Source: Pseudomonadota bacterium (GTDB lineage: Bacteria; Pseudomonadota; Alphaproteobacteria; Rhizobiales; Hyphomicrobiaceae). Taken from it: 64,000 nt of DNA. The notes beneath the pieces are model-generated. The model searched no databases. It was given only the letters and a program-made list of their open reading frames with translations, and had not been told where the DNA came from. The number at the start of each line of letters is the position of its first letter. The first letter of the stretch is position 1. The stretch is taken from positions 62,001 through 126,000 of the forward strand of contig JAEXXM010000026.1 of NCBI GenBank assembly GCA_023405815.1. Reading direction: 5' to 3'. The position numbers were made by a program, and so were the translations under genes. This document shows, piece by piece, positions 8,363 to 15,560 of this stretch.

Positions 8363-9553
8363 CTACGATGGATCGCCTCTTCGATAAGGCGCGTACGCCT
8401 CGAGATCGGCAATGGCCTCGGCCACTGCCGCACGCTCGCTCTCGAGATAGCGCGCCACCGCCCGTCGAAAACCGGGATCGGCGATGTAATGCGCCGAGTA
8501 GGTCGGTGTCGGCAGGTAGCCGCGCGCAAGCTTGTGTTCGCCCTGCGCCCCGGCCTCGACCCGCGCCAGGCGATGCGCGATCGCGTAATCGATGGCCTGG
8601 TAGTAGCAGAGCTCGAAATGAAGGCACGGGTGATGCTCGGTCGAGCCCCAGTAGCGCCCGTAAAGGCAGTCGCCGCCGATAAGGTTCAAGGCGCCCGCGA
8701 CATAGCGCTGGCCGCGCCGTGCCATGATGAGCAGGCACCGGTCGGCCATCGCCTCTCCGAGCAGCGAGAAGAAGCGGCGATTGAGATAGGGGCGCCCCCA
8801 CTTGCGGCTGCCGGTATCCATGTAGAACTGAAAGAACGCATCCCAGTGCCGTTCCGCGATGTCGGACCCGCTGAGGTGCTCGATGACGAGCTCGCCGCTC
8901 AGCGCCTCGGCGCGCTCTTTGCGTACCGCCTTGCGTTTGCGCGAGGCGAGCGAGGCGAGGAAGTCCTCGAATGACGAATACCCGGCATTGCTCCAGTGGA
9001 ACTGCTGGTCGGTGCGCTTGAGATATCCTTGCGCACCGAGCGATTGCCATTCGCCCTCGGTGAGGAAGGTAGCGTGCACCGACGACGCCTCGATTCGCTC
9101 CGCGAGCTGCACCGCCGCCGCAGCCAGGAGACGCTCGTAGTGATCTGCCTTGGGACCAGGGCGCGCCAGCAGCCGCCGCCCTGGAACCGGAGAGAACGGC
9201 ACCGCGATCTGCAGCTTGGGATAGTAGCTTCCGCCCGCCTGCTCGTAGGCTGCAGCCCAGGAATGGTCGAAGACGTATTCGCCCCTGCTGTCGAGCTTCG
9301 CATAGCACGGCGCGCAGGAGGCGACCTCCCCGGCTTCATCCGCGATCATAAGATGCTGCGGGATCCAACCCGTGCGCGCTTCGCCCACGCATCCGGAATC
9401 CTCCAGCGCCTTCAGGAACGCATGCGAGATGAACGGATTGAAGACGGCAACCTCGGGATTGGCGCACGCATCCCACGCCGCGGCGGGAATGTCGGCAATA
9501 TGCGCGGCGATCCTCGCGACTGCAGTGCGCTCTTCGCCGGGCTCAACGCTCAT
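8363..9553 (-). CDS. FemAB-like / GNAT family protein (COG3146)
   Basis: A 396-residue cytoplasmic protein of the family annotated as peptidoglycan biosynthesis/recognition or GNAT N-acetyltransferase. Recognisable stretches are NPFISHAFLKALEDSGC near the N-terminus, the SRKRKAVRKER motif in the middle, and GRYWGS..HHPCLHFELCYYQAIDYAI followed by AGAQGEHKLARGY. The true substrate of this family is not established. It lies between the phosphodiesterase (36 bp upstream) and the HIT gene (64 bp downstream) in one operon. Confidence 0.88.
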   Translation of the reverse strand: MSVEPGEERTAVARIAAHIADIPAAAWDACANPEVAVFNPFISHAFLKALEDSGCVGEARTGWIPQHLMIADEAGEVASCAPCYAKLDSRGEYVFDHSWAAAYEQAGGSYYPKLQIAVPFSPVPGRRLLARPGPKADHYERLLAAAAVQLAERIEASSVHATFLTEGEWQSLGAQGYLKRTDQQFHWSNAGYSSFEDFLASLASRKRKAVRKERAEALSGELVIEHLSGSDIAERHWDAFFQFYMDTGSRKWGRPYLNRRFFSLLGEAMADRCLLIMARRGQRYVAGALNLIGGDCLYGRYWGSTEHHPCLHFELCYYQAIDYAIAHRLARVEAGAQGEHKLARGYLPTPTYSAHYIADPGFRRAVARYLESERAAVAEAIADLEAYAPYRRGDPS

Positions 9554-9589
9554 TGCACTCGCTTGCCTCTACCAACGCGCAACCGCGCG

Positions 9590-10339
9590 TCAGGGTTCGT
9601 ATCCTTCGAATATCGGTGCGTCTGCCCATCGGGCTGCGGTAGCGCGCTGCTCCTCCGTGCGCACGGTCCAGGCGAACAGCGGCAATCCCAGGACCTCGCG
9701 CGTGAATCTCGTGACCGGAGTTGGCAACGCGTTGATGTCGTAGGCGTAGAAATCGGGCTGCGCCGGCCCCGATTCAAGCAGGTGCGTCAGGCTGTAGGCG
9801 CGCTCCGGCCCGAGCTTGTCGCGCCACCAGCAGTCGGCGAGGAATTGCCCCGACACGATGCCGCGCGGAATGCCGGGAGCTAGGCCGCGAATTGCCGTCA
9901 TCACCGCCGGGTCGAATGACATCAGCGCGATCGGGCCTTTGTATGCGAGCGCGACCGTCGCGATCGCCTTGAGGAAGCGCGCATCGGGCTCTTCCCACTC
10001 GCTCTTGATCTCGACCAGCAGCGGCACCCGCCCTGCGACGAGCGCGGCGAGCTCGGCGAGGTCGATCATGCTGCTGCTGGCATTCTTGTAGCGCAGGCCT
10101 TTGAGCCCCGACGCGGGGTGCTTCGCGATGGGGCCGTCCGCCTCGATCAGGCGATCGAGGGTGAGGTCGTGGAACACCATCGGCGTGCCGCACGCGGCAG
10201 GACGCACGTCGCACTCGATGCCGTAGCTGCGTGCGATCGCCGCCTCGAACGCCGGCACGGTATTCTCGATGATGCCCTTCGCGGCATCGTGCAGGCCGCG
10301 ATGCGCAATCGGCTTCATGAAGGCAGCACGATCGCGCAT
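9590..10339 (-). CDS. Glycerophosphodiester phosphodiesterase family protein
   Basis: Hydrolyses glycerophosphodiesters to sn-glycerol 3-phosphate and an alcohol. The 249-residue protein has the GDPD motifs in order: AHRG (catalytic His and Arg), ENT, the metal-binding ECDV, and VFHD with the second catalytic His. There is no signal peptide, so it is probably cytoplasmic. The ATG at 10339 follows GAGG. It starts 9 bp after the ridA stop, which indicates cotranscription. Confidence 0.92.
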   Translation of the reverse strand: MRDRAAFMKPIAHRGLHDAAKGIIENTVPAFEAAIARSYGIECDVRPAACGTPMVFHDLTLDRLIEADGPIAKHPASGLKGLRYKNASSSMIDLAELAALVAGRVPLLVEIKSEWEEPDARFLKAIATVALAYKGPIALMSFDPAVMTAIRGLAPGIPRGIVSGQFLADCWWRDKLGPERAYSLTHLLESGPAQPDFYAYDINALPTPVTRFTREVLGLPLFAWTVRTEEQRATAARWADAPIFEGYEP

Positions 10340-10348
10340 CTTTGTGCC

Positions 10349-10816
10349 TCAGCCTGCGACGAGGATCACGGCGTCGACCTCGACCGCACAGCCGAGCGGC
10401 AGGCTCGACACGCCGACCGCGACCCGCGTGTGGCGCCCCTTGTCGCCCAGCACCTCCACCATGAGGTCCGAGGCACCATTCAGCACCTGCGGGTGGTCGG
10501 TGAACTCGGGCGCCGCATTGACATAGCCCGTGAGCCGCACCAATTGGCCGATGCGGTCGAGGCTGCCGAGGGCGGCCCGCGCCTGCGCGAGGATGTTGAG
10601 GGCGCACAACCTCGCCGCTTGCCGGCCCTCCTCGACCGTTAACCCGCCGCCGAGCCGCCCCTTGGCGATGCCCCCATCGGCCGCCTTGGAGATCTGCCCC
10701 GAGATGAACAACAGATTGCCCGCGAGGCTGGATGGGACATAGTTGGCCACGGGATTGGGGGCGTCAGGCAAGGCGATACCAAGCGTCGCAAGCCGCGCCT
10801 CGACATTATCCGTCAT
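10349..10816 (-). CDS. ridA: RidA/YjgF family enamine/imine deaminase
   Basis: RidA proteins hydrolyse reactive 2-aminoacrylate-type intermediates. The 155-residue protein starts at the ATG at 10816 behind GGAGGG. It has FISGQI, then TGYVNAAPEF and, near the end, HTRVAVGVSSLPLGCAVEVD, with the conserved Arg that contacts the substrate carboxylate. It belongs to the long YjgF subgroup (about 150 residues) common in alphaproteobacteria, so it may not be the canonical RidA orthologue. First gene of the minus-strand operon. Confidence 0.9.
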   Translation of the reverse strand: MTDNVEARLATLGIALPDAPNPVANYVPSSLAGNLLFISGQISKAADGGIAKGRLGGGLTVEEGRQAARLCALNILAQARAALGSLDRIGQLVRLTGYVNAAPEFTDHPQVLNGASDLMVEVLGDKGRHTRVAVGVSSLPLGCAVEVDAVILVAG

Positions 10817-10970
10817 GCTAAGGTCCCTCCGCTGTGCCGGCCCTGGGCCGGCTCCGTCGGCAGCCTTTTTGACCGCGCCATCGCGACTTGGCAATGGTGG
10901 TGCGCGCCCTGGTATTCCGGGGCTTAACTTGTCCGCGATAGGCTCCGGCGCGGAATGACCGAGAGGAAGA

Positions 10971-11870
10971 ATGCGTCAATTGTCGAAGGTTCTGGTTGCC
11001 GCGGCAATAGGGGCGGGGCTGCTGGCCGTGCCCGTCCAAACCTCCAGCGCGCAGGTGGCCGGGGGAGCCGTGCAGTTTCGCCCCCACCGGGCCGTCTATG
11101 ACATCACCTTCGACCATGCGACGCCGGGGTCCGGCGTCGCCGACATGAGCGGTCGCATGGTCTACGAGATGACCGGCACAAACTGCGGGGAATACGCGCA
11201 GAACATGCGCTTCGTCACCCGCATGACCAATCAGGACGGCGTCGCGCAAGTGAACGACCTGAGGACCTCCAGCTTCGAGGAGATCGCCACCCATCGCCTG
11301 CGGTTCTCGTCCAGCCAGTACGAGAACCAGAAGCTGGCGGAGGCGTCTCAGGGCACTGCCGCGCCCGGCAACGGCGCCTCGTTCACTGAGGTCAAGCTGA
11401 CCAAGCCCGCCAAGAAGACGGTCAAGCTGCCGTCCGACATCTACTTTCCGATCCAGCACTCGATCGCGTTGGTCGAGGCGGCTCGCGCCGGCCAGAGCCT
11501 GTTCACGGCCAACCTCTACGACGGGTCCGACAAGGGCGAGAAATTCTACGAAACGAGCGCTGTCATCGGTCCGCGCGCGGCCCCGGGCAGCATCAAGGTG
11601 GGCGCCAGGCTGACGAACGGGGACCAACTCGAGGCGCTTTCTTCCTGGCCGATCGCCATCGGCTACTTCGAGCCCGGACCAACGAGGCTCGATGCTCTGC
11701 CGACCTACGAGCTGTCGTTCCGATTCTATGAGAACGGCGTCTCTTCGCGCCTCTACATCGACTATGGCGACTTCGCCATTCGCGGCGAGCTGAAAGAACT
11801 GACCTTCCTCGAGGAGGGAAAGTGCGCCGCCCAGCCCGCCAACGCCCCGACGCCGGCCCCTAGACGCTGA
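10971..11870 (+). CDS. eipB: Cell envelope integrity protein EipB (DUF1849)
   Basis: EipB is a periplasmic beta-spiral protein needed for envelope integrity in Brucella. The 299-residue protein has a signal peptide (residues 1-28) and typical blocks PHRAVYDI, MSGRMVYEMTG, YDGSDKGEK, WPIAIGYF and YELSFRFYENGVSSRL. The two cysteines of the conserved disulfide are present at about residues 72 and 285. The ATG at 10971 follows GAGGAA. Its last 11 bp overlap the convergent DUF3572 gene. The C-terminus ends in a short Ala/Pro tail. Confidence 0.9.
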   Translation: MRQLSKVLVAAAIGAGLLAVPVQTSSAQVAGGAVQFRPHRAVYDITFDHATPGSGVADMSGRMVYEMTGTNCGEYAQNMRFVTRMTNQDGVAQVNDLRTSSFEEIATHRLRFSSSQYENQKLAEASQGTAAPGNGASFTEVKLTKPAKKTVKLPSDIYFPIQHSIALVEAARAGQSLFTANLYDGSDKGEKFYETSAVIGPRAAPGSIKVGARLTNGDQLEALSSWPIAIGYFEPGPTRLDALPTYELSFRFYENGVSSRLYIDYGDFAIRGELKELTFLEEGKCAAQPANAPTPAPRR

Positions 11871-12153
11871 TCTCCGGGTCTCCGATCTCGCCGGCCATTT
11901 TCGCCAGCTCCCTTTCCGCAGGGCCGATGTCGGTTGGCGGTATGCCGTCCGCAGCGCAGAAGACGAGCAGCAGGCTTTCGTCCTGCAGCAGGTAGTCGAG
12001 CACGGCAGCCAGCATGTGCGGAGAGCGCGATTCGGCCCGAAGCTGCGCCGGGCCGACGCCGGTCACGGCCAGGAACCTCACCAGCCGATCGCTGTCGCTG
12101 GCGAGGAACAGCAATGCGGAAACGCCGATCGATTCGGCCCGGTCTGTATTCAT
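11860..12153 (-). CDS. DUF3572 family protein
   Basis: A 97-residue cytoplasmic protein of unknown function. The sequence ALLFLASDSDRLVRFLAVTGVGPAQLR and a following AVLDYLLQDESLLLVFC segment match DUF3572, a family largely limited to Rhizobiales. I chose the ATG at 12153; a TTG three codons upstream is also possible. The gene overlaps the 3' end of eipB by 11 bp on the opposite strand and is divergent from divK. In many relatives it also sits beside divK. Confidence 0.88.
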   Translation of the reverse strand: MNTDRAESIGVSALLFLASDSDRLVRFLAVTGVGPAQLRAESRSPHMLAAVLDYLLQDESLLLVFCAADGIPPTDIGPAERELAKMAGEIGDPEISV

Positions 12154-12230
12154 TCGCCTCAACCCTCAATTCACCTAAACTTTGAAAGGCATGGCTTGGA
12201 GCGTCCCGAACGGGGGCGTGTGCCGATTCA

Positions 12231-12245
12231 TTAACTGTTGGTTAC
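12231..12245 (+). promoter_or_regulatory. Candidate CtrA-binding box upstream of divK
   Basis: TTAA-N7-TTAC differs from the CtrA consensus TTAA-N7-TTAA by one base. It lies about 80 bp before the divK start. In Caulobacter, CtrA contributes to divK expression, so the position fits. Binding here is inferred. Confidence 0.5.
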
Positions 12246-12325
12246 GCCTTCCTAAGCACACTCGCACCCGTTCGAGCCCGAAGAATCGGTGCAAAACGAG
12301 GGCGGGGAATGCAGGCTGCATCATC

Positions 12326-12763
12326 ATGAACATTCAGGAGACCAGCACAGCCGGACCGCGTGGACTGGTGCCGCGCGCGAGCGGCCAGACGGTCCTGATC
12401 GTGGAGGACAACGAGCTCAATATGAAGCTCTTCCACGACATCCTTGCAGCGCACGGCTATGCGACGATCCAGACTCGCAACGGCCTCGAAGCCCTGGAGC
12501 TGGCCCGGCTGCATCACCCTGCGCTTATCCTCATGGATATTCAGCTCCCGGAGATATCGGGTCTCGAGGTCACCAAGTGGCTCAAGGAGGACGACGAGCT
12601 GCGCCACATCCCCGTTATCGCCATCACGGCGTTTGCCATGAAGGGCGACGAGGAGAGGATTCGCTCCGGCGGCTGCGAGGCCTATATTTCGAAGCCCATT
12701 TCCGTCGGCAATTTTCTCGAGACCGTACAGCGCTTCGTCGGTGAGCCGCGCTCCAAACAGTAA
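12326..12763 (+). CDS. divK: Cell-cycle response regulator DivK
   Basis: Single-domain receiver that controls the CckA-CtrA phosphorelay and polar development. The sequence VLIVEDNELNMKLFHDIL...ILMDIQLPEISGLEVTKWLK is diagnostic, with the phosphoacceptor at Asp71 when translated from the ATG at 12326. That start gives 145 residues, about 18 more than usual; a GTG at 12368 would give a more typical 131. Neither start has a strong ribosome site. pleD follows 23 bp later. A CtrA-like box lies upstream. Confidence 0.95.
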   Translation: MNIQETSTAGPRGLVPRASGQTVLIVEDNELNMKLFHDILAAHGYATIQTRNGLEALELARLHHPALILMDIQLPEISGLEVTKWLKEDDELRHIPVIAITAFAMKGDEERIRSGGCEAYISKPISVGNFLETVQRFVGEPRSKQ

Positions 12764-12786
12764 CCTGCGCTGAGTAGTGGCGAAAA

Positions 12787-14157
12787 ATGACCGCTCGAGT
12801 ACTTGTAGTCGACGATATCCCTGCGAACGTGAAACTTCTCGAAGCTCGGCTGTCGGCCGAGTATTTCGACGTGCTGACGGCCGGATCGGGTCAGGCGGCA
12901 ATCGAGGTATGCGAGCGCGAGCGCGTCGACGTCGTGCTGCTCGACGTCATGATGCCGGGCATGGACGGTTTCGAGACTTGCCGGCGCATCAAGTCCAACC
13001 CCAAGACGCATCACATTCCGGTCGTGCTCGTGACGGCGCTCGACCAGACCTCGGACAAGGTGCGCGGACTCGAAGGTGGCGCCGACGACTTCCTGACCAA
13101 GCCAGTCGACGAAATCGCGCTTATCACGCGCGTCAGAAACCTTGCTCGATTGAAGACGCTGACCGACGAGATGCTGATGCGCGCTCTCACCGGCCGGCAG
13201 ATGGGCATCAGCGAGGATGCCGCCGTTCTCAGAGCCTTGTCGGAGGAGCGCGGCCGCATCCTGATCGTCGACGATGATGCGCGCTCGGCTGCGCGCCTCG
13301 CCGGTTGGCTGTCGACCGTGCACGAGACGGTCGTGGCTGCCGATCCGCAATTGGCGCTTGGCGAGATGGCACGGCAGGAGTTCGATCTCCTTGTCGTCAG
13401 CCTGACGTTGTCGGGGGCCGACGGCCTGCGGCTCTGCTCGCAGACACGCTCGACCGACCGCACGCGGCACCTGCCTATCATCGTGCTCGTCGAGCCGGGT
13501 AATGAGGCGCGCCTACTGCGCGCTCTCGACATGGGCGTCAACGACTACATCATGCGCCCCGTCGACGAGAACGAGCTGCTGGCGCGCGCGAGGACTCAGG
13601 TCAAGCGCAAGCGCTATTCCGATCACCTCCGCAACCGCCTCGAGGAGAGCATCGAGGCGTCCGTGATCGACCCGCTCACCGGGCTGCACAACCGGCGTTA
13701 CATGGAAACGCACCTCTTGACGCTCGTCGAGGAGGCCCGCCGCAGTGGACGCTCGTTGTCGGTTCTGCTCGCCGACATCGACCATTTCAAGAAGGTCAAC
13801 GATACCTACGGGCACGATGCAGGCGATGCGGTGCTGCGCGAGTTCTCCACTCGTTTCCGGCGTAATACGCGTGGCATCGACCTCGCATGCCGCTACGGCG
13901 GCGAGGAGTTCCTCATCATCATGCCGGACACGCCCCTGGCACGCGCCTACCAGATCGGCGAGCGGCTGCGTGCATCGATCGCCGCCGACGCATTTCCTCT
14001 GCGGCCGGGTCTCGGAATCCACCTCACGGCGAGCGTCGGGTTGGCAACACTCGAGCGCGAGCAAGACACACCGGAGTCGGTCTTCCGCCGCGCCGATAGT
14101 GCTCTCTTCGACGCCAAGCGACGTGGCCGCAATCAGGTGGCCGCCAACGCTGCCTGA
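12787..14157 (+). CDS. pleD: Diguanylate cyclase response regulator PleD
   Basis: Makes cyclic di-GMP from GTP in the DivK/PleD cell-polarity pathway. The 456 residues are arranged REC-REC-GGDEF. The first receiver has its phosphoacceptor in LLDVMMPGMDG (Asp53). The second (starting around residue 156, ILIVDDDA) has Ser in the acceptor position (VVSLTLSG), as expected for the adaptor receiver of PleD. The cyclase domain has YGGEEF preceded by RGID five residues upstream, an intact RxxD inhibitory site. It is probably cotranscribed with divK and is followed by a hairpin at 14174-14194. Confidence 0.96.
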   Translation: MTARVLVVDDIPANVKLLEARLSAEYFDVLTAGSGQAAIEVCERERVDVVLLDVMMPGMDGFETCRRIKSNPKTHHIPVVLVTALDQTSDKVRGLEGGADDFLTKPVDEIALITRVRNLARLKTLTDEMLMRALTGRQMGISEDAAVLRALSEERGRILIVDDDARSAARLAGWLSTVHETVVAADPQLALGEMARQEFDLLVVSLTLSGADGLRLCSQTRSTDRTRHLPIIVLVEPGNEARLLRALDMGVNDYIMRPVDENELLARARTQVKRKRYSDHLRNRLEESIEASVIDPLTGLHNRRYMETHLLTLVEEARRSGRSLSVLLADIDHFKKVNDTYGHDAGDAVLREFSTRFRRNTRGIDLACRYGGEEFLIIMPDTPLARAYQIGERLRASIAADAFPLRPGLGIHLTASVGLATLEREQDTPESVFRRADSALFDAKRRGRNQVAANAA

Positions 14158-14173
14158 TAAGGTATTGGAATTT

Positions 14174-14194
14174 AAGGGCAGTGCTGGCGCCCTT
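14174..14194 (+). terminator. Hairpin after pleD
   Basis: AAGGGC and GCCCTT pair with a nine-base loop, 17 bp after the pleD stop. There is no T run, so termination is uncertain. Confidence 0.35.
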
Positions 14195-14419
14195 GGTCCA
14201 CGGGTTTATGCCTGGGGGACAACTGCCATCTGCAACCCACAGCCGTTAGGCAATTTTATGGAAGTTGGGATTCGCGTGCTGTATTGACCACAGTCAAAGC
14301 ATAACTTGCGTTAACCAGAGTCCTCTGTCAGATTACAAACCTATGAGGGGGTCGATAAATATTAGGTTGTGGGGCGATGGTCGTTTGCGCCGCGCCCCGC
14401 AAGCAACTTGGTTTCCGCA

Positions 14420-14447
14420 CTATCAGGTCCGCCGCATTTCCTGATAG
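14420..14447. repeat. 8-bp inverted repeat in the pleD-rpmG gap
   Basis: CTATCAGG and CCTGATAG are perfect complements separated by 12 bases. The arms are AT-containing, so this is not just a GC-rich coincidence. Its role is unknown; it may be part of a structured RNA. Confidence 0.5.
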
Positions 14448-14514
14448 GGCGGGAAAATCGTGGCTTGGTCTCAGCGGCTAGAGTGGCCTCCTCGTTGAAG
14501 CCGCATCCGGACCA

Positions 14515-14585
14515 GCCACGGCACCAGGCGGGGAGTCAACGCCCTCTTTGACAAACCATCTGGTTACTAGACCAGGGTCCGTGGC
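14515..14585 (+). ncRNA. Candidate structured RNA (three-way junction with possible pseudoknot)
   Basis: An outer 10-bp stem with one bulged C (14515-14525 with 14576-14585) encloses two inner hairpins: GGCG/CGCC (14527-14543) and CTGGT/ACCAG (14560-14575). The loop of the first contains GTCAA (14535-14539), complementary to TTGAC at 14548-14552, which would make a pseudoknot. The 3' arm is followed by TTTCT. The strand is not certain, because most pairs also form on the complement. No known RNA family was recognised. Confidence 0.35.
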
Positions 14586-14743
14586 TTTCTCGGACTAACT
14601 ACCCCGCTGCCGGGTTGAGTTGCGGGCCCTGGTCAAGTCATCCGACCAATTTCCGCGTTAGCCATTCGGACTTGTGCCCCACGGCTCGCTGCCGCCGGTG
14701 TTTTGCGCTTGATCGAGTCCGTTGAGGCCCATGGCCTCGACGC

Positions 14744-14911
14744 TTACTTGATCTTCGTTTCCTTGAATTCGACGTGCTTCTTGGCGACCGGGTCGTACTT
14801 CTTGAACACCAGCTTCTCGGTGCTCGTGCGCGGGTTCTTCTTCGTCACGTAAAAGAACCCCGTGCCGGCGGTCGAAAGCAGCTTGATCTTCTGCGTTACG
14901 GGCTTGGCCAT
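14744..14911 (-). CDS. rpmG: 50S ribosomal protein L33
   Basis: A 55-residue ribosomal protein starting MAKPVTQKIKLLSTAGTG at the ATG at 14911, with the family block FFYVTKKNPRTSTEKLVFKKYDPVAKKHV. This is the cysteine-free (non-zinc) form of L33. A longer frame upstream has no L33 character. It lies 115 bp after the DUF983 stop on the same strand. rpmG near pleD-divK is a common rhizobial arrangement. Confidence 0.98.
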   Translation of the reverse strand: MAKPVTQKIKLLSTAGTGFFYVTKKNPRTSTEKLVFKKYDPVAKKHVEFKETKIK

Positions 14912-15026
14912 GATCGGGGAAACCTTCGGGGACCTGAAAACTGTCTGCTGGCTCGCAGCGAGCGCGCACCATAGCCAGAGCGGCTTTCCTGTCAAGCAAT
15001 GCCCGCCCCGCAGGCGACAAATACAC

Positions 15027-15479
15027 TCACGGAACCTCGTTCACGGGCCTTGGCTCAGGCGCAGGAGCTGCCGGATCGAGTGCATCCTTCCCGCCGAAGC
15101 CATGCATCCTTAGCGCCCACTGCAGGCCGACGAGTGCGCCTTTGACCCGCGGCAGCAGCCAAAGCGACATGCCGATTGTCAGCGGGAACCACATGAGGAT
15201 GTGAAGCCAATAGTTGGGATGGAAGTAGTCCTCGACCATCATCACGCCGGCGACGATGAAGTGGCAGACGATGATCATCGTGAAGTAGGGCGGGGCATCG
15301 TCCGCGCGGTGATGATGCAGCTCCTCACCGCACTTCGGGCACGTCGCGGCGACCTTCAGGTAGCTGGTAAAGAGCCTGCCGTCGCCGCACGCCGGGCATT
15401 TCTGCCCAGCCCCGCGCCGCATCGCCTGCACGATGTCGCGCTTGGGCTCCTCGACGAATGTCGTCGGTTCCTCTGACAT
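15027..15479 (-). CDS. DUF983 family membrane protein with zinc ribbon
   Basis: A 150-residue protein starting at the ATG at 15479 behind CCGGAGGAA. The N-terminal half has two CxxC pairs (Cys28/31 and Cys47/50), a zinc-ribbon pattern. Two membrane segments follow (about residues 67-87 and 92-112), then a short Pro/Ala-rich tail. DUF983 proteins are widespread in alphaproteobacteria, often next to rnr, and have no settled function. It is 81 bp downstream of the rnr stop. Confidence 0.92.
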   Translation of the reverse strand: MSEEPTTFVEEPKRDIVQAMRRGAGQKCPACGDGRLFTSYLKVAATCPKCGEELHHHRADDAPPYFTMIIVCHFIVAGVMMVEDYFHPNYWLHILMWFPLTIGMSLWLLPRVKGALVGLQWALRMHGFGGKDALDPAAPAPEPRPVNEVP

Positions 15480-15560
15480 AGTTCCTCCGGCCTTGAGCTG
15501 GGCCAGCGTTGCGCGCCGGGCCTTCCGGGTCAAGTTAAGCGCGGCACACGATGATTGCAG

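Larger units (their letters stand above)
14158..14743. other. 586-bp gene-free gap with several hairpins
   Basis: No open frame here looks like a protein. By my count the stretch is about 57% GC, lower than its neighbours. It holds a pleD-proximal hairpin (14174-14194), an 8-bp inverted repeat (14420-14447) and a nested structure at 14515-14585. It lies between the 3' ends of two convergent units (divK-pleD and rpmG), where only a terminator would be needed, so an unannotated RNA gene is plausible. Confidence 0.6.

Noticed and set aside
14548..14576. TTGACA followed 17 bp later by ACCAGG as a sigma-70 promoter
   Set aside because: There is no acceptable -10 element, and the TTGAC is better explained as part of the possible pseudoknot.
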